A stretch of 64,000 nucleotides of DNA from Aquarana catesbeiana (GCF_042186555.1 NC_133333.1:65293141-65357140), one strand, 5' to 3'; positions 21,468 to 32,778 are shown, counted from the stretch's first letter. Numbers and translations are program-made. Notes: generated from the sequence alone by a model not told the origin.

Positions 21468-23429
21468 CCTCCCTCAGTAGGCCCTCCCTAAGTTCATGTT
21501 TCTCTCTGCCTCCAATCTTTAATGTGCACCATCATGTTATAGCTTTTTTTTTTTTTTTTTGTTTTTTTGTTTTTTTCCCCCCCAATAGTTATAATTGCTT
21601 TGTTGTTTATCTGTCATGCCCAGTTCAAATATGTGGTATGCCTTGATTGCCCTTGTGCCCTGTCAGTGTCGAAGCTTTCTCTGCCTGGTCTGCTTGCGGA
21701 TGCATTGGTGTCCTTATACATCTGGCTGACCCCGCCCTGTCCCGCCCGGTGCAGGGGGGCCCCCGGGACCTTTTTGTTCCTACGGGGGGCCTCCGTTTAT
21801 GGCCTGCCGGCGAGCATTTTCATTGCTGTCTAGCGGCGTCTGCTCGCCTGGCGGCTTTCCTGCGTCGGTGGGCCGCCATTGCATGACCCCCCTCTCAGGG
21901 TTCTCCTGTGGGGTGGGCTGTGCAGCGATGGCTCGGGGTCCTCCCCCCTCATTTGTGGGCATCGGCAACGCTCGCTCAGTTATGGATAGATGTGGTTGTG
22001 GTTTTCATGATATCCATCTTTTTTTGTCAATCCTGCTTTTGGAAATTGAAGGTTTAGCTTTAGTGTTAAAACACAGTTCTCAGCTATATACTTATGCCCA
22101 AGTGTCTTGTCAATGCCTTGCCTTACAGCGTCTGTTTGTCTGTCACTAGGCAACCAATAATACCGCTCAGTCGCCCTACATGCCTTGGTGGGCGGAACCA
22201 CCTGTCAGACGAACACAGTCTTCCGTTCTGGGTGAGGACGATACAGTGGGCGTAGCGCCGCAGCGCGGCCGCTCGCCTTGGACACTGCCTCATCTGCTGA
22301 CTGACGTGATGACGCCGCATAGCTAATGCAACGCCACGTCTGACTCCGCCCCCTCAGGCTCCTTATAATACAGCGCTGATCGGAGCGATTCCATCACTAC
22401 CACATTCGGCGGTGGACGGTGCTGCACGATAGTCCCTATCCTGACAGGAAATAGCCCTGCACCTATATGCAAGTGCTTCTTGTGTTGGTTGGTGCTTATA
22501 TATCCCTCTTTTTGAGCCTGGTACTGAATGGCTGCCTATATGACTTTATCCCCTGTCGTTTACAGACCCTGATGTTATGAGGATCTACTCACTGCACTAC
22601 CCGTGTTACATTTTACACAGTGATGGTCTTCTCCCTTTCTGGCCCTTATCCAGACTCTGACTGACTCTGTGGACACTTTGGTATGATTTTAGCCTACTTT
22701 ACTAACCTTCCTTTTGTATCATGACCTTTAAATCGCATTGCTGATATAGGCATCATTTAACTATATCGCACATACTTTATTACCCCTCAGATACCCATCC
22801 GGCTATAGTGTTGCGATTCAGTTTCCACCTGAACGGTGGGATTGCTGGATGTCCCCTCGTCTGTGGGTTGGACCAGTGTGGATAGAGTGGGGCCAATCAT
22901 ACATCCCGGTCCTCGTTTTTCCTTTTGGACCTGCGGGTGTTTGACACTGTCGCCGCTGTGGTCTTGGCGTGGACGCTCCGATACTGATATGTTTGGGTAG
23001 GTTGCGTCCCCTTGTTTATGTTCACACTGACCCAATGTTGTATATGTGGTACTTGCAAATGTCATTCTTATGTTTGTTTTTTTACTTATTATTTTTAATT
23101 TATATTCTATCATACAATAGGATTATGCCCCACGATTTGTCTGAGGAAGTCCCGAAACGCGCAAGACCTCGTGGCAAGACTATTGAATATAGCCTTCATT
23201 CCTGCATATCAGTACAGCTTGTATAGCTTTCTACCCTGTTTTATGATATTTGTTGTTATGTTATGTTGATTATTTCAATGTTTTTCATCACACCGTTTTC
23301 TACTTAAATTTTAATATGTGGTTGCCGTTAAAGTCCCTTTAATCCCTTGGGGGTAATTATTTATGTATTCTGACCTTGGGGATGTTGGCAACAGTTATGA
23401 TATAGTCGGATAGCACTCTCCTTCCTCTT

Positions 23430-23650
23430 TTAGATGTAGGAGCTGAACTCAGTTTAACTAAACACAAATTACTTGCGAATATTAATTCTCCAAAATGTAA
23501 TTTAGTTGGTTTCAGTGGAAAAGAAAATACAGTTGCAACTAAATTTTCTAATGTGACTTTTGAAATCTAATAGCGACATATGGTATTGTCAAAATGCAGA
23601 GAAAATTCTTGCCATTGATGTGGATTAGTAAACTAAATTGTATTATTGAT
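23430..23650 (+). pseudogene. Retrovirus-like protease, continued
   Basis: The protease frame resumes after the Penelope insertion with LLD-x-GAELSL and continues for about 45 residues before stops near 23570. The catalytic Asp is kept but the following Thr is replaced by Val. The piece ends at the TTAA (23651) of the next insertion. Confidence 0.65.
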
Positions 23651-24664
23651 TTAACCACTTCAATACAGGGCACTTATCCTGCCCAGACCAATTTTCAGCT
23701 TTCAGTGCTGTCGCAGTTTGAATGACAATTGTGCGGTCATGCTACACTGTGCCCAAACAAAATTTTTATCATTTTTTGTTCCCACAAATAGATCTTTTTG
23801 GTGGTATTTGATCACCTCTGCGGTTTTTATTTTTTGCAAAATAAAAAAAAAAAAGACCGAAAATTTTGAAAAAAAAAAAAAAAAAAAAAAGTTTTGCTTT
23901 TGTTTGTTAAAAAAAATGTAAATAAGTAAGTTCTCTTTCACTGATAAGGCGGCACTGACAGGCACAGACAGGCACTGATACGGTGGCACCCATGAGGGGG
24001 CACCAATGAGCGGGCACTGACGATGGGCACTGGTATGCTGCATTGATGGGTGGCACTCATATGCAGCACTGATGGGCGACACTGATGGGCAATGAAAGGA
24101 GGCACTGCTGGGCACTGATACGCGGCACTGATATGAGGCACTGATGGGCATCCCTGGTGGCACTGGCAGGCATTGAAGTGGGCACTGCCTGGGCAGCTGC
24201 CTGGGCACAGAGTGGCATTTCCCTGGTGGTCTAGGGGCATACTTAGTGGTCCAGTGTGGATCGCTTCCCTGGTGGTCCTGGGTAGGATCCGAGGGGGGGC
24301 TGTGCTGATAAACAATCAGCACAGACCCCCCCTGTCAGGAGAGCAGCCGATCGGCTCTCCTCTACTCGCGTCTGTCAGACGCGAGTGAGGAAAAGCCGAT
24401 CACCGGCTCTTCCTATTTACATCGTGATCAGCCGTTATTGGACACGGCTGATCACGTGGTAAAGAGTCTCCGTCGGATACTCTTTACCTAGATTGGTGTT
24501 GCAGGGTGTCAGACTGACACCCCGCAACAATGATCGCCACGATGCGCACCCCTGGGGGCGCGCAGCGGCTCGATATTCCTGATCACATCATATGACGTCC
24601 GATAAGGAATATCAAACCACTTTGCCGCCGTCATTCTGTAATAGGGCGGGCGGCAAGTGGTTAA
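23651..24664. mobile_element. piggyBac-type MITE, TTAA-flanked, with minisatellite
   Basis: TTAA at 23651-23654 and 24661-24664; ends CCACTTCAATACAGGGC and GGGCGGGCGGCAAGTGG. Non-coding. It contains a short tandem minisatellite built on GGCACTGATGGG-like units (23945-24190), an A-rich stretch (23850-23890) and the hairpin CTCGCGTCTGTCAGACGCGAG (24365-24385). It sits between the protease and RT of the retrovirus-like element. Confidence 0.88.
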
Positions 24665-24841
24665 ATAGTTCTACTATATGGAAAGATTCATCTTGGTCCA
24701 AATCTATGTTAATAGATCCTTCCATGTACGGTAATTCTCCAGATTATAATTTGCCACATACAGGAACCAATCTTGTATTGGAACAATTGGTTAGATCACA
24801 TAAAAGTCTTTGGAGTCAGACCAAAATTGATACAGGTTTGT
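24665..24841 (+). pseudogene. Retrovirus-like pol, leader to RT
   Basis: About 58 codons of the pol region before RT, ending in a LWSQTKIDTGL motif comparable to the conserved segment upstream of retroviral RT. It is bounded on both sides by TTAA-flanked insertions and reads on into the segment starting at 25974. Confidence 0.6.
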
Positions 24842-25973
24842 TTAACCACTTCCTTACCAGGCCAATTCTGACATTTCTCTCCTACATGTAAAAATCATCA
24901 TTTTTTGCTAGAAAATTACATAGAACCCCCAAACATTACAAATGTTTTTTAGTAAAGACCCTAGAGAATACAATGGTGGTTGTTGCAACTTTTTATCTCA
25001 CACGGTATTTGCGCAGGAATTTTTCGAACGCTTTTTTTTGGGAAAAAAAAAGTTGTGTGTTTAAAAAAAAAAAAAAAAAAAAAAACAGTAAAGTTAGCCC
25101 AATGTTTTTGCATATTGTGAAAGATGAAGTTACGCCGAGTAAATAGATACCTAACATGTCACGCTTCAAAATTGCGCACGCTTGTAGAATGGTGCCAATG
25201 TTCGGTACTTAAAAATCCCCATAGGCGACGCTTGAAATTTTTTTTTACTGGTTACATGTTTTGAGTTACAGAGGAGGTCTAGTGACAAAATGATTGCTCT
25301 CGCTCCAATGTTCGCGGCGATACCTCACATGTATGGTTTGAGCACAGTTTTTATATGTGGGCGGGACTTACGTATGCGTTCGCTTCTGCGTGCGAGCACA
25401 CGGGGATATCGGCGCTTCAAATTTTTTTTTTTTTTTTTTGATAATTATATTTTGTTTTTTTTTATTTTGACACTTTTTTTTTTTTTTTTTTTTTTTTTTT
25501 CAAAAAAGATTTTGATCACTTTTATCCCTTTTACAAGGAATGTAAACATCCCTTGTAATAGGAATATAACATGACAGGTCCTCTTAATAGTGAGATATGG
25601 GGTCAATAAGACCCCATATCTCACCACTAGGCTGGGAAGCCTGAAATAAAAAAAAATAAAAAGATCACCGCTTCCCAGCCGCACCGTTTTTTTGAATGGA
25701 GAGGCCGGGCGTGATGTCATAACATCACGCCCGGCCTCCGATGATCATAGAGACTCCGGCGACCATCTGGTTCGCCGGAAATCTCTGATCTACATCCGGC
25801 GCCGGCGGATCCGCTCTCCGCCTCACCGATCGTAACGGCACCGGAGGGCGGCGGGAGGGGTGGGGGGTGTGACACGTCCCCCCTTGCCTCCCATAGGAAC
25901 TACAGGCATCATTCAGATATACCCGCCCAAAGCCCAGGACGTCATAGGACGTGGGCAGGCGGGAAGTGGTTAA
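24842..25973. mobile_element. piggyBac-type MITE, TTAA-flanked, with perfect hairpins
   Basis: TTAA at 24842-24845 and 25970-25973; ends CCACTTCCTTACCAGGCC and GGCGGGAAGTGG. Non-coding. It carries two perfect internal hairpins (about 25590-25625, stem with GAGATATGGGGTC; and 25701-25738, a 17-bp stem with GGCCGGGCGTGATG), plus long A and T tracts at 25060-25085 and 25420-25500. It interrupts retrovirus-like pol. Confidence 0.9.
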
Positions 25974-26475
25974 AGATATTGAAACAGACATTGAGGGAAA
26001 AGATCCTAAACCCCAAATTCAATATATGTTGCCACAAGAATCAATAGGTCCAGTTTCTGACATTGTACAAGAATTTTTACAACAAGGAATATTAAAGAAA
26101 GCACAATCAGTGGTAAATTGCATTTGGCTTATAAAGAATGCTAATAATTGGTAGTCTATCAGTTGATTTAAGATCACTGAATAAATGCATTACAAATAAA
26201 CCTATTATTCCCGATTAAAATTTGTCACACCTGGATGCCAAGGCCAAAGTATTTTCTGTACTGGGAAAAAAAAAAAAAAAAAAAAAAAAACACACCTCGA
26301 TAATAGTCATTTTTCAGTATCATTAGCTAAAAGTTGTCAATATATAAAAACTTACCTTCAGCTTTTTAAAGAAACCTATGCATTCACTAGAATAATTCCA
26401 GGATTGGACATTAGTGACGGTATAGTACACGTGTGTTTAAAGAAAATATCAAAAAAGTCTCTAGACCAGAATGTA
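25974..26475 (+). pseudogene. Retrovirus-like reverse transcriptase, N-terminal and palm part
   Basis: The frame continues from 24841 and carries the conserved start of RT (a V-x-x-FL-x-QGIL-type segment). A stop at 26152 follows, then further RT palm coding broken by stops, an A tract at 26264-26290 and frame changes. It ends at the TA target of the pogo element (26474). The RT is decayed and untranslatable. Confidence 0.65.
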
Positions 26476-27189
26476 CAGTATTTTCCGGTGTATAAGACGA
26501 CCTTTTACACCTAAATTACACAGCCAAAAAGCAGGGGTCGTCATACGCCGGGTATGAAGCGGCTACCAGTTGGATTTCAGCCCGGTGCTTGGTAATACTG
26601 TATACATACAGTATGCTCCGCTCAGCCAATCCCGGCGGGTGATTCACTCGGTTGATGAATACACAGCCCGCTAAGCCTGCTCGGATTGGGAGTAACAACC
26701 TCTTCCAATCCGAGCAGGATACATTACAATGAGTCAGAGCGGCACAGGCTGATGTCACAGCCTCTGCCAACCTGAGCAGGCTTTGTATCCAACAGATTAG
26801 TAAAATACATTGCCTGCCGTGATTGGCTCAGCGGTGCACACTGTATTCTGCAGAGTACCTGGCGCTACTGTACTACGGTAACAAAGCATCATATACCGTG
26901 TACCTGTCGCTCTACATAAGAAAGCATCATATACTGTGTGTACCCTGCGCTACTGTACATAACAAATCATATACAGTGTGTAGCCAACATCCTGTACTGC
27001 ACATCCAGCTACAGATCTCCCCTTCATATAAAATACAGGTATGATTTATGGTGCTTTGGAGGAGAGAATTTATTATTGCTGCCTACCAGTTGTAAGATCT
27101 CTGGGACTTTTAGTTCACCAGTTTCCTTTGATTTCATAAAAGTGATACAGTGGTACCGTAATACCTGACAGATTTCAGATTAGTGTGAA

Positions 27190-28205
27190 ATGGCTGATAC
27201 AGGCCCCCAGCATGGCTCCAGCAAGGAGAAGGAGACCCGAAGCCAGTTTCAAGCTCAAAGTTGTAAACTTTGCCAAGGAATATAAACTGCGCTGCTGCAA
27301 GACCATATGGAGTAACAGAAAAGATGGTCCGAGACTGGAAAGCAAAGGAAGATGCATTAAAAAAAAAAAAAAAGAAGGAGTATGCCAAGGGGAAAGTGTG
27401 CATTAAGAAGAGGCACCCCACACTGGGCAGAACTCGAAAAGCTTGTAGCAGACATGGTGCATGAGCATTGTCACAATGGTTTTGTAGTGACACGAAACAT
27501 ACGGATTTTTGCACTTCAGTGGGCCAAATCTAACCCAGATCACAGCAAAGGATTTAAGGCCACTATATATCCTTGTGTTCTAGGTTCTTGGAAAGGCATG
27601 ATCTGGTACTTAGGCAAAACACCAAAATTGCCAAAAATTACCTGCAGATCTTGACTGCACAGTAAGTAATTTCCATCGATATGTAATACAACAGCGCAAG
27701 AAACACAGGAACGTGTCCAGTCAGATCAGAAACATGGATGAAACTCCTATGAATTTCGATATGGTTGGAAATAAAACAGTCAATTCAAAAGGTGCAAAAA
27801 CCATGTTAATTAAAACAGGACATGAGAAATCGAGTTTTACAGTGGTACTAGCATGTACAACTGATGGTGCCAAACTAAGACCCATGATTATCTTCAAAAG
27901 AAAAACAATGCTGAAAATAAGCCTCGGTTCACACCAGAGGCGGCACGACTTGCAGGTCGCCTCACCGAGGCGACCTGCACACGACTGCCCGGGCGACTTG
28001 CAAAACGACTTCTGTATAGAAGTCTATGCAAGTCGCCCCAAGTCGCCCCCAAAGTCGTACAGGAACCTTTTTCTAAGTTGGAGCGACTTGCGTTTAGAAC
28101 CGCGATTAGAACGGTTCCATTGTACTGAACGGGACGCTACTTGTCAGGCGACCTAGGTCGCCTAACAAGTCGTCCTAATGTGAACCGAGCCTAAAGTTCC
28201 CTGTT
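27190..28205 (+). pseudogene. pogo transposase (CENP-B-type HTH plus DDE), broken
   Basis: The likely start is ATG 27190, followed after a frame change by the Psq-type helix-turn-helix (ASFKLKVVNFAKEY, MVRDWKAKEDALKKK, 27240-27375). The second CENP-B-like HTH follows (ELEKLVADMVHEHCHNGFVVT...ALQWAKSNPDHSKGFKA, to 27565). The DDE domain begins near 27715 (QIRNMDETPMNFDM; first catalytic Asp in MDETP), with KGAKTMLIKTGHEKSSFTVVL following. The gene is broken by an A tract at 27358-27373 and stops near 27650. It is split at 27921 by a Harbinger-type MITE, and the C-terminal catalytic half is missing. Confidence 0.85.
27918..28194. mobile_element. PIF/Harbinger-type MITE in the pogo transposase
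   Basis: A 271-bp element (27921-28191) flanked by TAA on both sides, with terminal inverted repeats GCCTCGGTTCACA and TGTGAACCGAGCC. The interior is rich in GCGACTTG/CAAGTCGC repeats on both strands, so the whole can fold back. A 3-bp TWA duplication and GG/GC-type ends fit PIF/Harbinger. Confidence 0.82.
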
Positions 28206-28275
28206 GGAGTTCTCACTGGAAGAATAAGGGGTCGTCCTATATGCCCAGTTGTCTTATACCCCGGCAAGTATGGTA

Positions 28276-28850
28276 TTTTCCATCACGTGGACAAGTTTTT
28301 GCTGACTACACAGAGTCTAGAGAAACAGGTTACTCTTTTGTCTGAGTTATTTACTCTGTTACAAAGGGCAGGGCAGAAACCGAACACAGAAACAGTTCAG
28401 TTAATGAAAAGTCAGGTAGGATTCCTTCATATGCAAATTAGTTATGGACAAAGACAATTATCACAGTAAATAGAACAGTTTCTGCTATTCCAATGCCAAC
28501 ATCTTACAAGGCATTATATCAAGTTTTGAGTGAAGTAAATCATTGCAATGAGTTTACAGAAATGTAAAAAAAAAAAAAAAAAATCAAATAATGGTTTAAC
28601 GTTGAGACAAAAAGATGTGTTTGATCGGTGGGGTCAAACCCAGACAGATGCCTTTGAAATGGGATCTACAGAATGCTCCTTCATTGAATACTGTTGAAAT
28701 TGGTTTGTCAAGTCCCTTTGTATTGCAGTCTGATGTATCTGAGAATTCAATCTCAGTGACTTTGTCTCAGTTAAAAGAAGGTGATCAGAAAATAGGTCTT
28801 TTCCATATTTGTCAAACCTGTTGAATACTAAGACCTCTATTAATAAATTC
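28276..28850 (+). pseudogene. Retrovirus-like RT thumb and RNase H start, decayed
   Basis: After the pogo element the frame 28287-28466 resumes at the RT active-site region. The place of the usual Y-x-DD is taken by HVDK, so the catalytic site is lost. Connection and RNase H-like coding follow to about 28850, interrupted by stops and an A tract (28566-28583). No integrase or LTR was recognised downstream. Confidence 0.6.
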
Positions 28851-28868
28851 ACCCTAAGGTAAATCTAG

Positions 28869-29108
28869 AATAAATGTGAAAAAGCGGGGATAGGTATGGC
28901 GCTGCTCTTAAGAGGTGACCTACAACCTTTAAATACTTGAGGTGTGTGTGTGTGTCACGGGTGCATTAAATGCAAAAAGTGCAGAAAATAAATTTGTATA
29001 GTCACAAAAATCCACAAAAAAAAAAAAATCCTACTGTGTAAACTTCCTAACCGCTTATATATAATGCATATTGTTATGTTCAAACGAAAATTAAAAAAAA
29101 CAAAAAAA

Positions 29109-29150
<42 letters not shown>

Positions 29151-30048
29151 CTGTGCAAAACATGCAAAAAAAAAAAAAAAAAAATCCAATATATATGGCT
29201 GGTGTATATTGTTGCTGTGAAACTGGGTTCAGAAATATGCATATACCGTCCTTAAACCCTGGTGTATAAATAAAGTTCAATAAAGTGACAATGTGCTCCT
29301 TCAAATTGTTCTGTACTTCTTGGAAAACTATGCCCCATAAGAAACCCACTCACCACTATTATTCACCCCACGAGGTATTTCACCTTCACAGTATGAGCCA
29401 CTGTGTAGCCTGTGGGGTGGGAGGAAACTTCCTGTCCTGTGTTCGCCAAGTGCCTCCTTGTCTGCGATGTAAGTGGTCTCCTCACTGTTAAACTTAGATG
29501 TTGCCCACATGTAGAGGAGGAAAGACACTCTATAGTAGGTATGAGCCGAACACCAGTCGCACCAGAACATGTGAACAGGCAAAAAACGTGTTAGAACACG
29601 CGAACACCGTTAAAGTCTATGGGACTCGAACATGAATAATCAAAAAAGTGCCAATTTTTAAAGGCTTATATGCAAGTTATTGTCATAAAAGTGTTTGGGG
29701 ACCTGGGTCCTGCCCCAGGGGACATGTATCAATGCAAAAAAAAAGTTTTTAAAACGGCCGTTTTTTCGGGAGCAGCAATTTTAATAATGCTTAAAGTGAA
29801 ATAATAAAAGTGTAACATTCCTTTAAATTTCATACTTGAGGGGTGTCTATAGTATGCCTGTAAAGGGGCGCATGTTTCCCGTGTTTAGAACAGTCTGACA
29901 GCAAAATGACATTTCAAAAGGAAAAAAAAAAAAAATAATTTAAAACTACTCGCGGTTATTAATGAATTGTCAGTCCGACAATGCACATAAAAGTTAATTG
30001 ATAAAAACGGCATGGGATTTCCCCACAGGGGAACCCTGAACCAAAATA

Positions 30049-30091
<43 letters not shown>

Positions 30092-32778
30092 GGGGTCCCC
30101 CCAAAAATCTATACCAGACCCTTATCCGAGCATGCAACCTGGCAGGCGGCAGGAAAAGGGGGGGGGGCGAGAGAGCGCCCCCCCTCCTGAACCGTACCAG
30201 GCCACATGCCCTCAACATTAGGAGGGTGCTTTGGAGGTAGCCCCCAAAGCACCTTGTCCCCATGTTGATGAGGACAAGGGCCTCATCCCCACAACCCTTG
30301 GCCAGTGGTTGTGGGGGTCTGCGGGCGGGGAGCTTATCGAAATCTGGAATCCCCCATTAACAAGGGGACCCCCAGATCCCGCCCCCTTGCGTGAAATGGT
30401 AATGGGGTACAAAAGTACCCCTACCATTTCACAAAAAAAAAAAAAAAAAAAAAAAAAAAGTGTCAAATTTTAAAAATGACAAGAGACAGTTTTTGACAAT
30501 TCCTTTATTTAAAGTCTTCTTCTTTCCATCTTCTTTGGGTCTTGTTCCTTTTTCCTTCGGTTTCTTCCTCCATCCTCTTCTTCCTCTGATCCTCTGCTTC
30601 TTGCTCCGGTGTGCTCGTCAGGCATCTTCCTCCGCTGCGTCTTCTTCCCCACTTCGTACTTGGGCCACTCCGCATCCATGGGAGTGTCACGTACCTTACA
30701 GCGGAGCCCGAAAAGAGGGTGGCCTCTTGCACGGTTCCGGTCCAAGCACCCCTGGTGGTGGGTACAGGGAGTGCGAGGGCAACGAAAGGGTGCAAGTGCC
30801 TGCAGGCAGGAGGCTGGAACTTGGAGATATAGGAACCTCTGCTGAGGAGAAGTGGAAACTGATCACCAAACTTGTTCAGCGGGAGCCAGATCAGGATCAA
30901 CTGCAAAATCAGGAACAGGCAGGAGTCGGCAACAGGCTGGCAGCGGGGTACCAAGTCAGAAGGCAAAACCGTAGTCAGGAACAGGCAGGGGATGGCAACA
31001 GAGGGGCAGCAGGGTACAGAATCAGGAGGCAGATCCGTAATCATAAGTTCAAGCCAAGGTCAGTATTGCAGGTTCAGCAGGCAGGGGAGATCCAAGAGAA
31101 TGGTCAGGAGATAGCCAGGTTTTCAGGAACAAGGTCAATCAGGTAGAGTAACAACAGGAACAAGCTGAAGACAATCCAGCACTGATGCTAGGCACTCTTT
31201 ATATAGGGTGCTGTGTGCCAGGATTCGCGCCAGCGTACATGCATGCGCATTAACACCTTAGCACATTGGCACTCGCGGGCGTGCGTTAGCATAGAGGTGC
31301 CATTGTGCATGCCCACCCTGGATCTCATTGGTCTCTGGCTATGGTTCCGTGCATGCACACTGGCATTAGCAGAATGAGGATTGGCAGCTGCTTCACGGAG
31401 ATGGGAGAAAAAGAAAAAGAAAAAGAAAAACTTTAAATAAAGGAATTGTCATTTTTAACACTTTTTGTGAAATGGTAGGGGTACCCCATTACCATTTCAC
31501 ACAGGGGTGGGGGTGTGATTTGGGGGTCCCCTTGTTAAAGGGGGCTTCCAGATTCCGATAAGCCCCCTGCCCGCAGACCCCCACAACCACTGGCCAAGGG
31601 CTGTGGGGATGCGGCCCTTGTCCTCATCAACATGGGGACAAGGTGCTTTGGGGGCTACCTCAAAGCACCCTCCCAATGTTGAGGGCATGTGGCCTGGTAC
31701 GGTCCGGGGGGGGGGGGGCCCACTCTCGTCTCCCCCCTCTTTTCCTGCGGCCTGCCAGGTTGCGTGCTCGGATAAGGGCCTGGAATGGAATTTAGGGGGA
31801 CCCCCACGCCATTTTTTTTTTTTTAAATTTAGGTTCGGGGTTCCCCTGTGGGGAAATCCCATGCCGTTTTTATCAATGATTTTTATGTGTATTGTTGGAC
31901 CGACAATTCATTAATAGCCACGAGTAGTTTTAAATGACTTTTTTTCCTTTGAAAATGTCATTTTGCTGTCAGACTCTTCTAAACACGGGAAACATGCGCC
32001 CCTTTACAGGCATACTATAGACACCCCCCCAGGTATGAAATTTAAAGGAATATTACACTTTTATTGTTTCACGTTAAGCATTATTAAAATCACTGCTCCC
32101 GAAAAAACGGCTGTTTTTAAAACTTTTTTGCATTGATACATGTCCCCTAGGGCAGGACCCAGGTCCCCAAACACTTTTTATGACAATACCATGCATATAA
32201 GCCTTTAAAATTAGCACTTTTGATTTCTCCCATAGACTTTTAAAGGGTGTTCCGCGGCTTTCGAATTTGCCACGAACACCCCAAATTTTTCGCTGCTCTG
32301 TGAACTGGCAAACAGCCGATGTTCAAGTTGAACATGGAGTTAAACTCGAACCTCATCCCTACTCCATAGTGTGATACTGTACAAATATCCAAAAGTGTAT
32401 TAATACTTATGGGTACTCACATTTAATAAAAATCATTAAAAGCGAAAACTGTTTAAAATCCGGAAATTGGAGCTTTCTGCGCTCCATGGCTCGAAACCAG
32501 AAGTGATGCAATCACGCTGTACAGTCCCACCCTACGCGTTTTGTCAATGGGACGCCATCTGGAGTTTTGCACAGGATTGTGTGTATATACATACATACAG
32601 TAGGATTTTATATTTTCTGCACTTTTGTTACTTTTTGCATTAAATGCACCCGTGACACACACCTTTCAAGTATTTAGAGGTTGTAGGTCACCTCTTAAGA
32701 GCAGAGCCATACCTATAGGTCACCTCTTAAGAGCAGAGCCATACCCATCCCCTCTTTTTCACATTATTTATACCCAAA
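28869..32778. mobile_element. Inverted-arm repeat with ribozyme-like motif, split by a hAT-type element
   Basis: Left end 28869-29035 and right end 32590-32778 are reverse complements (TGTGAAAAAGCGGGGATAGG, CTCTTAAGAGGTGACCTACA, CACGGGTGCATTAAATGCAA). The right arm carries a 32-bp unit twice (32685-32748). Near 32531-32562 the minus strand has a degenerate hammerhead-like block (CAGATGG, GTC/GAC stem, AAAACGCGT, AGGG). It resembles the Penelope arms at 19428-23429 but has no coding remnant. The hAT-type repeat 29536-32361 lies in its centre. A (CA)n run is at 29108-29148 and a poly-A tail at 32776-32802. Confidence 0.6.
29528..32369. mobile_element. hAT-type non-autonomous element with about 0.96-kb inverted arms
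   Basis: The element spans 29536-32361. It starts TAGGTATGAG and ends CTCATCCCTA, flanked by the 8-bp direct repeat CTCTATAG / CTCCATAG (29528-29535, 32362-32369; one mismatch). Arms 29536-30500 and 31420-32361 are reverse complements, including the CCTTATCCGAGCATGCAACC module. The centre (30500-31400) holds a pyrimidine/purine strand-biased tract and GC-rich unique sequence. No transposase. Its ends match those of the transposase-bearing copies at 44763-49941 and 51261-58687, which could have mobilised it. Confidence 0.85.

Larger units (their letters stand above)
19428..23429 (+). mobile_element. Penelope-like element with 1.77-kb inverted arms
   Basis: Flanked by a 15-bp direct repeat with one mismatch (TTAGAT(T/G)TAGGAGCT at 19413-19427 and 23430-23444), lying in the retrovirus-like protease. 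Left arm (about 19436-21205) and right arm (about 21593-23370) are reverse complements of high identity. Shared landmarks include AATAATTACCCCCAAGGGAT, the CAGACGAACACAGTCTTCCG region and ATGGCGGCCCACCGACGCAG. The 387-bp centre carries the end of a GIY-YIG endonuclease gene reading plus. The rest of the RT gene is absent. The arms match the idea of Penelope pseudo-LTRs in inverted orientation. Confidence 0.8.
26474..28275 (+). mobile_element. pogo/Tigger-type DNA transposon
   Basis: Flanked by TA (26474-26475 and 28274-28275). The termini are inverted and imperfect: CAGTATTTTCCGGTGTATAAGACGACC at the left and, in reverse, CCATACTTGCCGGGGTATAAGACAACTGG at the right. It carries a broken pogo-type transposase (27190 to about 28205) and an upstream non-coding part with GTAC-rich tandem motifs (26870-27000, CATCATATAC...GTGT). 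Inserted in the retrovirus-like RT, plus orientation. Confidence 0.88.

Noticed and set aside
30460..31146. 228-residue frame with Gln/Arg-rich repeats in the centre of the hAT-type element
   Set aside because: Lies between inverted arms; the repeats come from a short tandem GGAACAGGCAGG...GGCAACAG-like DNA unit and no protein family is recognised. A small gene cannot be excluded but is unsupported.
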